Assembly: GCF_022760805.1 (NCBI RefSeq)
Contig: NZ_JAIVFL010000001.1
Coordinates: forward strand, 248,001 to 312,000
Length of the DNA stretch: 64,000 nucleotides
Direction of reading: 5' to 3'
Source: Candidatus Mycolicibacterium alkanivorans
Lineage (GTDB): Bacteria; Actinomycetota; Actinomycetes; Mycobacteriales; Mycobacteriaceae
Shown here: in pieces, positions 45,904 to 55,691 of the stretch
Layout of the letters: every line of letters begins with the position of its first letter
How positions within the stretch are numbered: position 1 is the stretch's first letter
Notes under the pieces: model-generated
Seen by the model: only the letters and a program-made list of their open reading frames with translations
What the model was told of the DNA's origin: nothing
Database searches by the model: none
Position numbers and translations under genes: made by a program

Positions 45904-48012
45904 ATGGCCGTTGACGAAACAGCGAGCTTCACCGCCCACATCCTCAGCGACGACGACGCCGCGCTCGACCGGCTGCGCTCGGAGCCTGGTGTCGAGTTCA
46001 TCGACCACAGCGCGAAGCTTGTCGACGACCTGCGGGAACTGCACCCAGCGCCCGACACCGAGTTGCTCGACGAACCGACTCGGTGGGCCTACTACCCGTG
46101 GCGGCGAACTGTCGTTGCCATCCTGGGTCCGAACGGATTTCGGGCGGTCCGCACCGACCGCAACCGAAACCTGATCACCACCGAGGAACAACGCCGCCTC
46201 GCCAACGTCCGAATCGGCATTGCCGGACTCAGCGTCGGCCATGTCATCGCGCACACGCTTGCCGCCGAAGGACTTTGCGGCGCATTGCGACTCGCCGACT
46301 TCGACCACCTCGAACTCTCGAACCTCAACCGGGTTCCGGCCACGATCCTGGACATCGGGCTCAACAAGGCCGTCGTGACAGCACGGCGGATCGCGGAGCT
46401 CGATCCGTACCTGCGCGTCGAGGTCATGGCCTCGGGCGTAACCGCCGAATCCCTCGACGACTTCCTCAACGGACTGGACATCGTGGTCGAGGAATGCGAT
46501 TCGCTGGACGTGAAGGTCCGAATCCGCGAGGCAGCCCGAGAGCGGCGGCTACCGGTGCTCATGGCGACCAGCGATCGGGGTCTGATCGACGTCGAGCGCT
46601 TCGACTTGGAGCCACGGCGTCCGGTCATACATGGAGTACTCGGCGGCGTGGACTCCGCGCAGTTGTCTGCGTTGTCGCAGCGGGACCGGATTCCGTACAT
46701 GTTACGCCATCTCGATGCCAGCCGGTCGTCCGGGCGGCTGACCGCGTCGCTGGTCGAGGTGGGCCACACCCTGTCCACCTGGCCTCAGCTCGCTGGCGAG
46801 GTCGCTCTCTGTGCCACCACCGTCGCCGAGGCCGCCCGTCGCATCGGTCTGGGTGAACCACTGGGATCCGGCCAGGTCCGCATCGACATCGGCCAAGCGC
46901 TCGACGAGATCGCCGAGCCGGCTCTCTGCGATAACGGGCCGGTGGACGCCGACTCGCCGCCGGACGTCGAAGAACCGAGTGACACGGCCACCGCCATCGC
47001 CTACGCCGCGGTCCGCGCCCCGTCAGGGGGAAACTCGCAACCGTGGGAGATCGAAACCCGGGCAGACACAGTGCGAATTCGGCTCGCTCCGCAATACACC
47101 TCGATGATGGACGTCGGGTTCCGGGGCAGTGCGGTGGCCATCGGTGCAGCCGCCTTCAACACCAGGGTGGCTGCCGCCAAGCGCGGCGTTCTCGGCTCCG
47201 TGGACTGGACGGCCGACGGTCCGGCCCTGCTGGAGGTGACGTTGCGGTTGGATCGCGGTGAAGACGCCGACCTGGCCGAGTTGTATGAGCCGATGCTACG
47301 GCGGGAGACCAATCGCCACCAGGGCAATCCGGAGCCCATCCCCACGGAGACAATTGACTCGCTGCACCGTTGGGCGGCTCGGGAGGGCGGTGGGCTGCAC
47401 GTGCTCACCGCACGCGACGACATCGGCAGGGCAGCAAAGATTCTCGCCAGTACCGACAGACTCCGCTTTCTGACTCCTCGCCTGCACCGGGAGATGATCT
47501 CCGAGATGCGCTGGCCCGGCGATCAGCCCGCGGACAGCGGCATCGATGTCCGTGGCTTGGAACTCGACGCGGGTGACTTGGCGGTAATGGAGATACTGCG
47601 ACGCTCCGACGTGATGGCCCTCCTCGCGCAGTGGGGCGCGGGTGAAGCTCTCGGCGACGACGTCGCTGATCGCGTTCGCGCGACGTCGGCGGTGGCCGTG
47701 ATCACGACGAACGGAGATCAGCTCATCGACTATGCCCGCGGCGGCTCGGCGGCCGAGGCGGTCTGGATCGTCGCCCAGCAGCACGGATTGGCAGTACACC
47801 CCGTCTCGCCGGTGTTTCTGCATGCCGTGCATCGCCACGAACTCTCGCAATTGTCACCATTTTTCACCCGTGAACTCATCGATCTTCAGTCGGAGTTCAC
47901 CGAGCTGGCCGGCATGCGACCCGACGAGTCGCTCGTCCTGATCCTCAGATTGGCGCACGCCGGTCCGGCATCAGCCCGCAGTAGACGGCGCCCAATTCGT
48001 CGTCCGGGTTAA
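45904..48012 (+). CDS. moeY: E1-like (ThiF) / nitroreductase fusion, Rv1355c (MoeY) family
   Basis: The 702-residue fusion has an N-terminal helical part, an E1/ThiF adenylation domain with RIGIAGLSVGHVIAHTLA (from 103) and LADFDHLELSNLNR (Asn/Arg near 140-143), and a nitroreductase-like FMN domain beginning around APSGGNSQPW (371-381). No CxxC zinc pairs typical of MoeB/ThiF are seen. M. tuberculosis Rv1355c, named moeY, has this fusion; a molybdopterin role there is only a database name. With a P450 and methyltransferase it looks like a biosynthetic or modifying enzyme. An IS1380-type element starts at its stop. Confidence 0.82.
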   Translation: MAVDETASFTAHILSDDDAALDRLRSEPGVEFIDHSAKLVDDLRELHPAPDTELLDEPTRWAYYPWRRTVVAILGPNGFRAVRTDRNRNLITTEEQRRLANVRIGIAGLSVGHVIAHTLAAEGLCGALRLADFDHLELSNLNRVPATILDIGLNKAVVTARRIAELDPYLRVEVMASGVTAESLDDFLNGLDIVVEECDSLDVKVRIREAARERRLPVLMATSDRGLIDVERFDLEPRRPVIHGVLGGVDSAQLSALSQRDRIPYMLRHLDASRSSGRLTASLVEVGHTLSTWPQLAGEVALCATTVAEAARRIGLGEPLGSGQVRIDIGQALDEIAEPALCDNGPVDADSPPDVEEPSDTATAIAYAAVRAPSGGNSQPWEIETRADTVRIRLAPQYTSMMDVGFRGSAVAIGAAAFNTRVAAAKRGVLGSVDWTADGPALLEVTLRLDRGEDADLAELYEPMLRRETNRHQGNPEPIPTETIDSLHRWAAREGGGLHVLTARDDIGRAAKILASTDRLRFLTPRLHREMISEMRWPGDQPADSGIDVRGLELDAGDLAVMEILRRSDVMALLAQWGAGEALGDDVADRVRATSAVAVITTNGDQLIDYARGGSAAEAVWIVAQQHGLAVHPVSPVFLHAVHRHELSQLSPFFTRELIDLQSEFTELAGMRPDESLVLILRLAHAGPASARSRRRPIRRPG

Positions 48013-48015
48013 GCC

Positions 48016-49225
48016 TCGATCCACCGATGTGGTGGGGGTCTGGGGTAGGTCGTAAAAGCGAAATGCCCTGTCGGAGTGAAATAATGAGATTTCTCCTGGG
48101 ATCAGATTCAGCCACGACGAAGGGCATCTCGTAGATGCAACTATCTCACACTCGGCCCGTCCCGTCGGCGGTCTTTGATAACCCCAACCTGGTGTCGTGC
48201 GCCGGGCTGTCCCGCTGGCCGCCTTGGCCCAGCAGTGCGGCCTGGCCGTGCTGGCCGATGAGCATCTGAGTGTGCCGACCGACAAGGGCGCCAACGCCGG
48301 GGCGAAGGTGAGCTGCCTGGTCGCGGGCATGGTCGCGGGGGCCGACAGCATCGATGACATGGCCATGTTGCGGCACGGCGCGATGGGCACCGTGTTCGAC
48401 CGCCCGTTATGCGCCCTCGACGCTGGGGTCGTTCCTTCGGGAAATCGCCTTCAGTCATGTCCGCCAACTCGACGCCGTCGCATCCCGCCTGCTGGCCAGG
48501 CTGGCCGAGAACACGCCGTTGGTGGACGGGATCGACGGCCCAGTGTGTTTGGATCTGGACGACACCAACATCGAGGTGCACCGCTACGCCAAACAGGGAT
48601 CCGGTTACGGGTACTCGGGCGTGCGGGGATTGACTGCGTTGATCGCCACCGTCACCACCGAACATGGCGCACCGATGATCACCGGCCAACGCCTGCGCAA
48701 GGGCGCGTGCGGATCGGCGCGTGGGGGCGGCCCGGATCATCGGTGACACCCGCCACCGTCACACGGCTGCGCTCACCGGAAGCCACCGGCAAGCCACTGG
48801 TGCGGATGGATTCGGCGTTCTACGGCTATCCCAGCGTGCCCGCAGCGATCCGCGGCGGTGCCGACGTGTCGGTCACCGCGCGCCTGGACTGCGACCGCGG
48901 CCACGCGATCATCGAGCAGGTCCACGCCGACCTCAAAGACTGCGCCCTGGCTCATCTACCTTCGGGACGCTTCACCGGCAACGCCGCCTGGCTGGTGCTC
49001 GCCGTGATGGCGTTCGGCCTCACCCGCGCCGCGGCCACCCTCACCGGCCCCGCGCTGGCCAAGTCCCGCACCGCGACCATCCGAAGCACCCTGATCAGCG
49101 TGCCGGCACCCATCGCGTCCTCAGCCCGACGCCTGACCCTGCACCTACCGTGGGCCTGGCCCTGGGAAACAGCATGGAACACCCTGTTCCGCAACCTGTT
49201 TCGACGACACTAGCCCCTCATCGCC
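48016..49225 (+). mobile_element. Decayed IS1380-family element
   Basis: The left end starts about CCTCGATCCACCGATGTGG at 48014, directly after the preceding stop. The right end is missing, because the next element begins at 49226. The element holds one broken transposase gene. Confidence 0.6.
48135..49213 (+). pseudogene. IS1380-family transposase with frameshifts and a deletion
   Basis: Starting at ATG 48135 the frame reads QLSHTRPVPSAVFDNPNLVS. It shifts to LAVLADEHLSVPTDKGANAG, shifts again to FSHVRQLDAVASRLLARLAE and LVDGIDGPVCLDLDDTNIEV (a catalytic Asp pair), loses a stretch, then resumes DSAFYGYPSVPAAIRGGADV, skips again and ends AWPWETAWNTLFRNL. These are the ordered parts of an IS1380 transposase. 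It is inactive. Confidence 0.8.
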
Positions 49226-51114
49226 TAGGAGGGCGCTGAATATGGGCGGTTCACGGGATGGTTCCGGCGCGGCCGAATACGCCGGTACTGTCCGCGTCTG
49301 GCGGGATCTGGGCCCGGCGGGCGGTGACCTGCCTCGACGGCCCCGCGCCAGGCCCGAATAGGGGCCAAATGGGAGCGGGTGGTGGCGCTGATCGGCAGTG
49401 CCCACCGCCCGGGTTCAGGCGGTGGCGGGTGTCAGAGCCCACAGGCCTGCCGTGCGAGTGAGCCCATGGCCGATGAGGTTACGTAGGTTGAGTCCGGCGG
49501 TGCGGCGGGTGAGCCACGCGTGGTTTTTCGTGGTGCCGCGGTAACGCAGTTTGAGGCGGCGTCCACCCCGGTTGGCGATCTGGGAGACGACCCGTTCCAC
49601 GTTGGGCCGGTGCTTGCGGTACTTATCTCGCAGTTCGGGGTCGGCGGCCCAGTCGCTGCGGGCCTTGCGCAGTTCTCGGTCTCGTTCGTGGAGAACGATT
49701 TTGCGGCCGGACTTGGACTTGGTGCACTGTTCACGCAGCGGGCAGCCGTTGCAGAGGGCGCCGAAGTTCGCCACCCGGGTCCGACTGATCGGGCGGGTGT
49801 GACCGGCCGGGCAGCCCACGGTGCCCGCGTCCTCGTCGACGGTGAAGTCGTCGATGGTGAACCCGCCCTCGACCGGTGACCCCAGCGGCTTGGGCTTGAT
49901 CACCGCAACGTGCCCAGCATCATCGATCGCTGCACGTAAATCGCCTGTGCCATAAGCGGAATCGCCGTACCACTCGCGCGTGCCCGCAGCGTCGCCGTCG
50001 ACGCTGTCGACGGTGTCCTGCCCGCCCGCAGCCTGCGCGGTGTCGGCGGCCAGGAACTGCCCGGCCACCGCCGCATCGGAGTTCTCGGTCCCGGCGGCCT
50101 TGGTCAACGCCTCGTCGGTGATGATCCCGGTCTCGGGTTCGGCCGCCACGTGTGCCCGGTACCCGTCGCGGCGCGCCTCGGGTGACTTGCGGGTATGGCG
50201 GGCCTGGGTGTCCACGGTGGAGATCACCCGGTCGGGGGCGACCTTGCGGGCGATGCGCCACCGCCCGTCGGTGCCGTCGGATCCTTCGGCGGGTTCGACG
50301 TCTTGGCCGGCGACCAGCGCCAGCAACGCCAGCGCCGCGGCGACCGGCCCCTCAACCTCGTCCTGATCGACCTCGGCGAGCGCCTCCAGCAGCGCGTTCG
50401 CGTCGTTGACCAGCGCTGAGACCAGCGTGTCCTTCGCGCCGGGCTCGTCCCAGTCGATGAGCGGCTTGCCCGGCCGGTGGTAGTCGTGGGCGGTGCACAC
50501 CGCGGTGATCGCCTCCGACCCGCCGGGCACGACCCGCCCCACCCGCCGGATCGCCGCGATCAGCTGGGTGATGGTGTCCTGGGTGGCGACCGCGTCGGCC
50601 AGGATCGTGGAATCCACCGCGCGTCTGCGGCGTCCCCGCAGAATCCCGCTCTGCTCCACGACCTGGCGCACCGCCTCGTTGATCCGGTGCGGCCGCTTGG
50701 ACTTCGCCAGCCGTCTGCGCCAATACACCAACGTGGAGGGATCGAAGCCCTTGTGGTCCAACGGCATTCCCGTCGCGACCTTCCACCGCAGATCGCAGCG
50801 GGCGGCCTCGGCGGTCTCCCGGTCCGACAGGTCGTGCAACGTCTGCAACACCAGAATCGACGCCATCACCGACGCCGGGATCGACGGCCTGCCCTTCCCC
50901 GACGGGAACAGATCCTCGAACTCCTCGTCGTCGAACACATCCTGGCGATGATCGGCAAGGAACGCGAACATGCCGCCCTCGGGCACCAGGTGACCGACCA
51001 GCGCCTGCGCGTCCAGCAGCTCCCGATCCGCCCGCTCGATACCCTGCATGAACCTATTTTCCCAGCTCATGGAGGTATTCCGGGGAGGCGCGCCGATTAT
51101 TCAGCGCCCTCCTA
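49226..51114 (-). mobile_element. IS1182-family element with perfect 17-bp ends
   Basis: TAGGAGGGCGCTGAATA at 49226-49242 is exactly repeated in inverse at 51098-51114. CTAG occurs at both outer edges (49225-49228 and 51112-51115), which suggests insertion into a CTAG site. It interrupts the right end of the IS1380-type element. Between the left end and the transposase stop (49243-49414) no gene is seen. Confidence 0.8.
49415..51070 (-). CDS. IS1182-family transposase
   Basis: The complete 551-residue transposase has FEDLFPSGKGRPSIPASVM near the N-terminus, a first catalytic Asp in RAVDSTILADAVATQD, the second in WYGDSAYGTGDL, and a C-terminal Cys motif NGCPLREQC followed by VERVVSQIANRGGRRLKLRY with the likely Glu. 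It is intact and lies between perfect terminal repeats. From the outer right repeat (51115) to 51407 there is no gene; about 51268 may be the left end of the next element. Confidence 0.88.
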   Translation of the reverse strand: MSWENRFMQGIERADRELLDAQALVGHLVPEGGMFAFLADHRQDVFDDEEFEDLFPSGKGRPSIPASVMASILVLQTLHDLSDRETAEAARCDLRWKVATGMPLDHKGFDPSTLVYWRRRLAKSKRPHRINEAVRQVVEQSGILRGRRRRAVDSTILADAVATQDTITQLIAAIRRVGRVVPGGSEAITAVCTAHDYHRPGKPLIDWDEPGAKDTLVSALVNDANALLEALAEVDQDEVEGPVAAALALLALVAGQDVEPAEGSDGTDGRWRIARKVAPDRVISTVDTQARHTRKSPEARRDGYRAHVAAEPETGIITDEALTKAAGTENSDAAVAGQFLAADTAQAAGGQDTVDSVDGDAAGTREWYGDSAYGTGDLRAAIDDAGHVAVIKPKPLGSPVEGGFTIDDFTVDEDAGTVGCPAGHTRPISRTRVANFGALCNGCPLREQCTKSKSGRKIVLHERDRELRKARSDWAADPELRDKYRKHRPNVERVVSQIANRGGRRLKLRYRGTTKNHAWLTRRTAGLNLRNLIGHGLTRTAGLWALTPATA

Positions 51115-51407
51115 GCCCTAACCCAGCGCCCTCGCGAGCCCACTCGACACGAAAGACCCACAGGAACAACCTGATAACGAGGTCAGGCGATCATCCACCC
51201 CCATCCAACGCCACAACGCGGCCCCAAGCCGCACGATCGAAATCAACATCACAGCGAGGGCTGATCGGTACACTGAGGTTTTCTCACTTGGGGCGTGTGA
51301 GGTTGGTGTGACTGGAGTTTGCAGCGTGTCGTGAGAGCAGGACGTGGGGTCCCTGCTCAAGGATCGGTTTCGACAAAGAAAGCCGTTCCGCCGCAAGAGG
51401 ACCCCAC

Positions 51408-52133
51408 GTGTTCACCTACTCTGCCATCTGCGACGTCCCCGAGGAAACCCTGCTTCATGTGACCGCGTTGCTATGCGCGCACCGGCGCGAGATCGGCACC
51501 CGCGCCGGGCGACGCGCGGGCACGGTGCGCACGCAGGCCAAGCTGGTGCTGCGGTGGTTCGGCGACGACGCCCCGATGCGGCTGCTGGCCTTCGAGGCCG
51601 CGCTGCCGATCTCCACCTGCTACCGGTATCTGCACGAGGCGATCGACGTGATCGCCGACCAGGCACCCGACCTGCACGACGTGCTCGACCAGGCGAAGCG
51701 GGAAGGCTGGTCGCACGTCACGCTGGACGGGACGCTCATCGAGATCGACCGGGTGAACGAGCGCGCCGACGAGGGCCATCACCTGTGGTACTCGGGCAAG
51801 CACAAGACCCAGGGCGGCAACGTGCAGATCCTCGCCGACCCGGGCGGGTTCCCGGTGTGGTCCAGCGAGGTCGAACCGGGCAGCGTGCATGACATCACCG
51901 CCGCGCGTATGCACTGCCTGGGCGCACTGTACAAGGCGGCCAGCGACGGGCTACCGACGTTGGCGGACAAGGGATACGAAGGTTCCGGGATCGGGGTGCA
52001 CAGCCCGATCAAGGGCCGCGACCTCGCCGTTGACAATCGCAGCTACAACGCGCTGCTGACCGCGATCCGAGCGATCGGGGAACGCGCGAATGCCGAACTC
52101 AAACAACGCTGGCGGTGCCTTCGGCGAATCAGA
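51408..52133 (+). pseudogene. IS5-like transposase, C-terminus truncated
   Basis: The frame codes an IS5-family DDE_4-type transposase: VRTQAKLVLRWFGDDAPM, LPISTCYRYLHEAIDVI, SHVTLDGTLIEIDRVNERAD, KHKTQGGNVQILADPGGFP and ERANAELKQRWRCLRRIR. Homology stops abruptly at about 52133 where the final 25-30 residues should follow. The frame stays open to 52853 only because it reads the IS1634-like sequence out of frame. It is inactive. Confidence 0.75.
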
Positions 52134-52134
52134 A

Positions 52135-53499
52135 CCGTGCTCGAAGCTGGCGTTCGCCGACTGGTGGGCCGGCACCGCGGGTTCGCGGTGGGTCAAGACA
52201 CCGGCGGGGGCGATGGATCACCGCCGGTTCTGGGACGCGATGGATCACCTGGACACCGAGGCGTTGCGCAGTATCGAAACCGAGTTGGGGCGGCGGATGG
52301 TCACCGAGTTCGGGTTGGACCTGTCCGGGCTGGTGCTGGACATGACCAACTTCGCCACCTACATCGACTCGGCCAACGACCGCGCCCCGATCGCTCAGCG
52401 CGGCAAAGCGAAACAGAAACGCATGGATCTGCGGCTGGTCGGGTTGGCGTTGGTGGTGACCCGCGACGCCGGGGTACCCGTGGTGTCGCACGCCTACCCC
52501 GGGGATCGCCCCGACGTCACCCAATTCCCCATGGTCATCGAGGAATTGGTGACCCGGTACCGTGCATTGGCCTCCTCGGTGGAGTCGTTGACGGTGGTCT
52601 ACGACGCCGGACAAAACTCGGCCGACAACCACGCCCTCATCGAAGAGTCCGGGCTCGGGTTCGTCGGATCATTGCCCCCGTCAGACCATCCCGACCTGCT
52701 CGCGATACCGCGGAAAACCTACGTTGCCGTCGACGCCGACCGGTACCCCGGCCTGAGCTGTGTGGACACCGAGGTGACCGCGTTGGCGGTGACACGGCGT
52801 GCGGTGCTGACCCATTCCCCGACCCTGCACACCGCCCAGTCCCGCGGTTTTGATCAAACCCTGGCCAAAGCACGAAAACGTTTGACCGAACTGCAAACCC
52901 GCCTCGCGCGCGGCAGAACCCGCCGGACCCGCGACGCCGTCGAGGCTGATATCGCCGCGATCCTCACACCCCGCTGGGTCAACGAGATCCTCACCGTCAC
53001 CCTGACCGGCCAGACCCCGTCCGAACTGCGGTTGACTTTCCGCACCGACGCCGCTGCGCGAAAGAAACTGGAAGACAGGATCTTCGGGAAACGGATCCTG
53101 TTCACCAACCGCACTCAATGGTCTGTTGCCGAGGTGGTCGCGGCCTACCGTTCCCAATCCGAAGTCGAAGCCGGGTTCCGTCAGCAGAAAGACCCCCACG
53201 TTGTCTCGTTCGGGCCGATGCACCACTGGACCGACCAGAAAATCCGCGTCCACGTCTTCTACAGCGTCCTCGCGCTCACCGTCGCCCACCTCATGCGCCG
53301 CCAAGCCGACCAAGCCGGCCTACACATGTCAGTGCGTGAACTGCTCAACGAACTCGCCGGCATCGAAGAGACCGTCCTGCTCTACCATCACGGCGGCAAA
53401 GGACGCCCCCGCGCCCGCCGCATGCTCACCGACACCACCCCCACCCAGGACCGCCTCGCCGACCTCTTCGGCATCAACCGCTACGCGCCAACCCGCTAA
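52135..53499 (+). pseudogene. IS1634-like transposase, N-terminus truncated
   Basis: From about 52135 the frame matches the last three quarters of an IS1634-family transposase: LVLDMTNFATYIDSANDRAP (first Asp), SLTVVYDAGQNSADNHALI (second Asp), YRSQSEVEAGFRQQKDP (Glu) and MHHWTDQKIRVHVF. Roughly the first 130 residues are absent, and the open frame begins inside the IS5-like gene. The 97 bp after its stop to about 53597 are probably the rest of the element and its right end. Confidence 0.78.
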
Positions 53500-53596
53500 C
53501 CGACCCCGACGATGGGTAATACACTCACCACCCACAAAAACCACCACTGACCAGCACAAACAACGCCCGTCAACGACCAAGGGCGGAAACTCCCGC

Positions 53597-54579
53597 TAGG
53601 TCAGCGGTGACCGCATCGCCGCCATCACGGTGTCGGCGTCCAGTCACACACCGGCGTTGGCCAACGCGAACAGCGGCAGCACCCCGAAGGACACATATGG
53701 CCCGAACCCGGTCACCAGCCGCTCGTTGATCGAGATCGAGTCGCGCAGGCTGCGGGTGGCCGCACGGGCGTACTTCGAGTTCGGCGGCTGGCGGAACGCC
53801 CGGATGACATCCACGGCCGCCTCCACCCGCTGACGCTCGGGGGTGAACACCGGGGTCACCAGCGCCACCACCACACCGGCGAGTGTCGGGTGCACACCAC
53901 CGTTGAACAAGGCCAACCACAGGGCAACGGCCAGAACGGAATACGTCACACCACGCGTGGCCGCGGGCAGGTGCCGCACACCGATCAGTGCGGCCAGCAG
54001 CACGACGGCGGTCAGCAGCGGGACGATCCGGATCTGCTCCGAATAGAACAGGGCGATGGCGGCCAGCGCGCCGACGTCGTCGACGACAGCCAAGGTCAGC
54101 AGGAAGGTCCGCAGCCGCGCCGGATACTTGGGCGCGATGATGGCCAGGGCACGGACCAGGAACGCGGTGTCGGTCGAGATGACCACCCTCCACGCGCTGG
54201 CGTCGTCACCGGATGGGTTGAACAGCAAGAAGATCACCGCGGGCAGGGTCAGTCCGGCGATCGCAGCCACCACCGGCACCAGGGCACGGGAGCGCTCGGT
54301 CAGCTCGCCGATGGTGAACTGGGCCTTGACCTCCAGCCCCACGATGAAGAAGAAGAACGCCATCAGCGCGTCGTTGACGATCTCCTTGACCGTCAGCTCG
54401 CCGTGAATATTGCCGAAGCTCAATCCGACGGGCGTTTCCCAGAACTCGGAATAGGTGTGCGCCCACGGCGAATTCGCCCACAGGATGGCCACGACGGTGA
54501 ATGTGAGCAGTAGCGCTGCGGCGGCGTTCTCGCCGAAACGTTTCGCTGTCGGGTCGCGACCCAGCCGACTGCCTCTCAC
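53597..54579 (-). pseudogene. nhaA: Na+/H+ antiporter NhaA, stop-interrupted and truncated
   Basis: The N-terminal 311 codons are a normal NhaA: FFFFIVGLEVKAQF, STDTAFLVRAL, LAVVDDVGALAAIALFYS (the Asp pair of ion transport) and PLFALANAGV. A TGA at 53646-53644 then stops the frame where the family has Arg or similar. The same frame goes on with LDADTVMAAMRSPLT and ends at the mobile-element junction near 53597. The last third with the remaining helices is gone. The GTG at 54579 overlaps the GH76 stop (GTGA). It is almost surely non-functional. Confidence 0.82.
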
Positions 54580-55676
54580 GCTGTCACCGTATGTGCCGCC
54601 TCCATCAACATCCAACCGGACAGCTGCACGGACAGATCTCGCTCGGGTGTCTGCGACGAGTCCACAGCTCCCCCGACGAATTGCGCCTGCCCGCCTCCCG
54701 CGGTAGGGATCTCGGAAGTGTTGTCCCAGGAGTGCCCGAACACCGGCAGGCCGTCGACACTTTGGCGGTTATCCCACGCCGCCTCCGCCGAGGCCAGCAC
54801 GACAGCACGGGCGGTGTCCCTGGCGGCAGCATCCTCGGCTGCATCGCCGGGAACGTCGGTCGCCGCCAGCGCCAGATACCGCGCGGTGATCCCGGAGAAC
54901 AACCCGCCGTCGCCGCCGCCGGCCCCGTTCAGCACTCCAGCGGGTGCCATGTGTGCGCCGATCGCCGCGACCAGCCGCCGAACCCGCGCCGGGTGCCGAT
55001 CGTCGCGGGTGCGCACGGCCAGCTCGGTCTCCAACCCCAGCACAACCCCCTGGCAGTAGGTGTACTGCGCGCGCACCAGGGAACCGGCCTTGATGCCGTC
55101 GAACACCAGCTGGGTGTCGGGGTCGATCAACGTTTCGTCGATCCAATCGGCCATCTGCTGGGCCCGCCGCAACCGGTCGCCGTAGCGGGCCAGGAAGATC
55201 CCGGCCGGACCGTTGGCCGGTGCGTTGAAGAATTGATCCTGTTTACGCCAAGGGATTCCGCCGCCATCCTCGGGCACCCACGCCTTGACGAACTGTTCGC
55301 AGAGGGTCGCCAGGGCGCGCGGGCGATCGATGCCCGCCACCCGCTCGGCACGCTCCAAGGCCAGTGCCAGCCAAGCCATGTCGTCGTAGTAACTGTTGGT
55401 CCAGCGACCGTTGTTGCGCAGCCGGTGGCCGCGGATCTGCCGCTTGATCTTGCCAAGCCGGTCTGGCTGCGGGTCGCGCAGCTGCGCGTCGATCAGGCAG
55501 TCGAGCAGCTGGGCCTGCCACCAGTAGTGCCACGTTCCGAACCACCGGTCACGGCGGGTGGGCGGCCAGCCGACGACGCCGAGCTGTGTTCCCGGCAGAT
55601 TCCAGACCCGGCGCAGATGTCGCTTCGCGATCGCCGCCTCGGCGTTGGCAGCGCGGTTCGCCCACAGCGGGTCCAT
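54576..55676 (-). CDS. Glycoside hydrolase family 76 protein (Rv0365c-like)
   Basis: The 366-residue protein has the GH76 catalytic Asp pair Asp98-Asp99 in YYDDMAWLAL and the aromatic-rich WFGTWHYWWQAQLLDCLID expected of alpha-1,6-mannanases. No signal peptide is seen, so it is probably cytoplasmic, possibly trimming mannosylated lipids or glycans. It lies between the RNA methyltransferase gene (15-bp gap) and nhaA, whose start overlaps its stop. Confidence 0.88.
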   Translation of the reverse strand: MDPLWANRAANAEAAIAKRHLRRVWNLPGTQLGVVGWPPTRRDRWFGTWHYWWQAQLLDCLIDAQLRDPQPDRLGKIKRQIRGHRLRNNGRWTNSYYDDMAWLALALERAERVAGIDRPRALATLCEQFVKAWVPEDGGGIPWRKQDQFFNAPANGPAGIFLARYGDRLRRAQQMADWIDETLIDPDTQLVFDGIKAGSLVRAQYTYCQGVVLGLETELAVRTRDDRHPARVRRLVAAIGAHMAPAGVLNGAGGGDGGLFSGITARYLALAATDVPGDAAEDAAARDTARAVVLASAEAAWDNRQSVDGLPVFGHSWDNTSEIPTAGGGQAQFVGGAVDSSQTPERDLSVQLSGWMLMEAAHTVTA

Positions 55677-55691
55677 GCAGCCAATCCTGCC

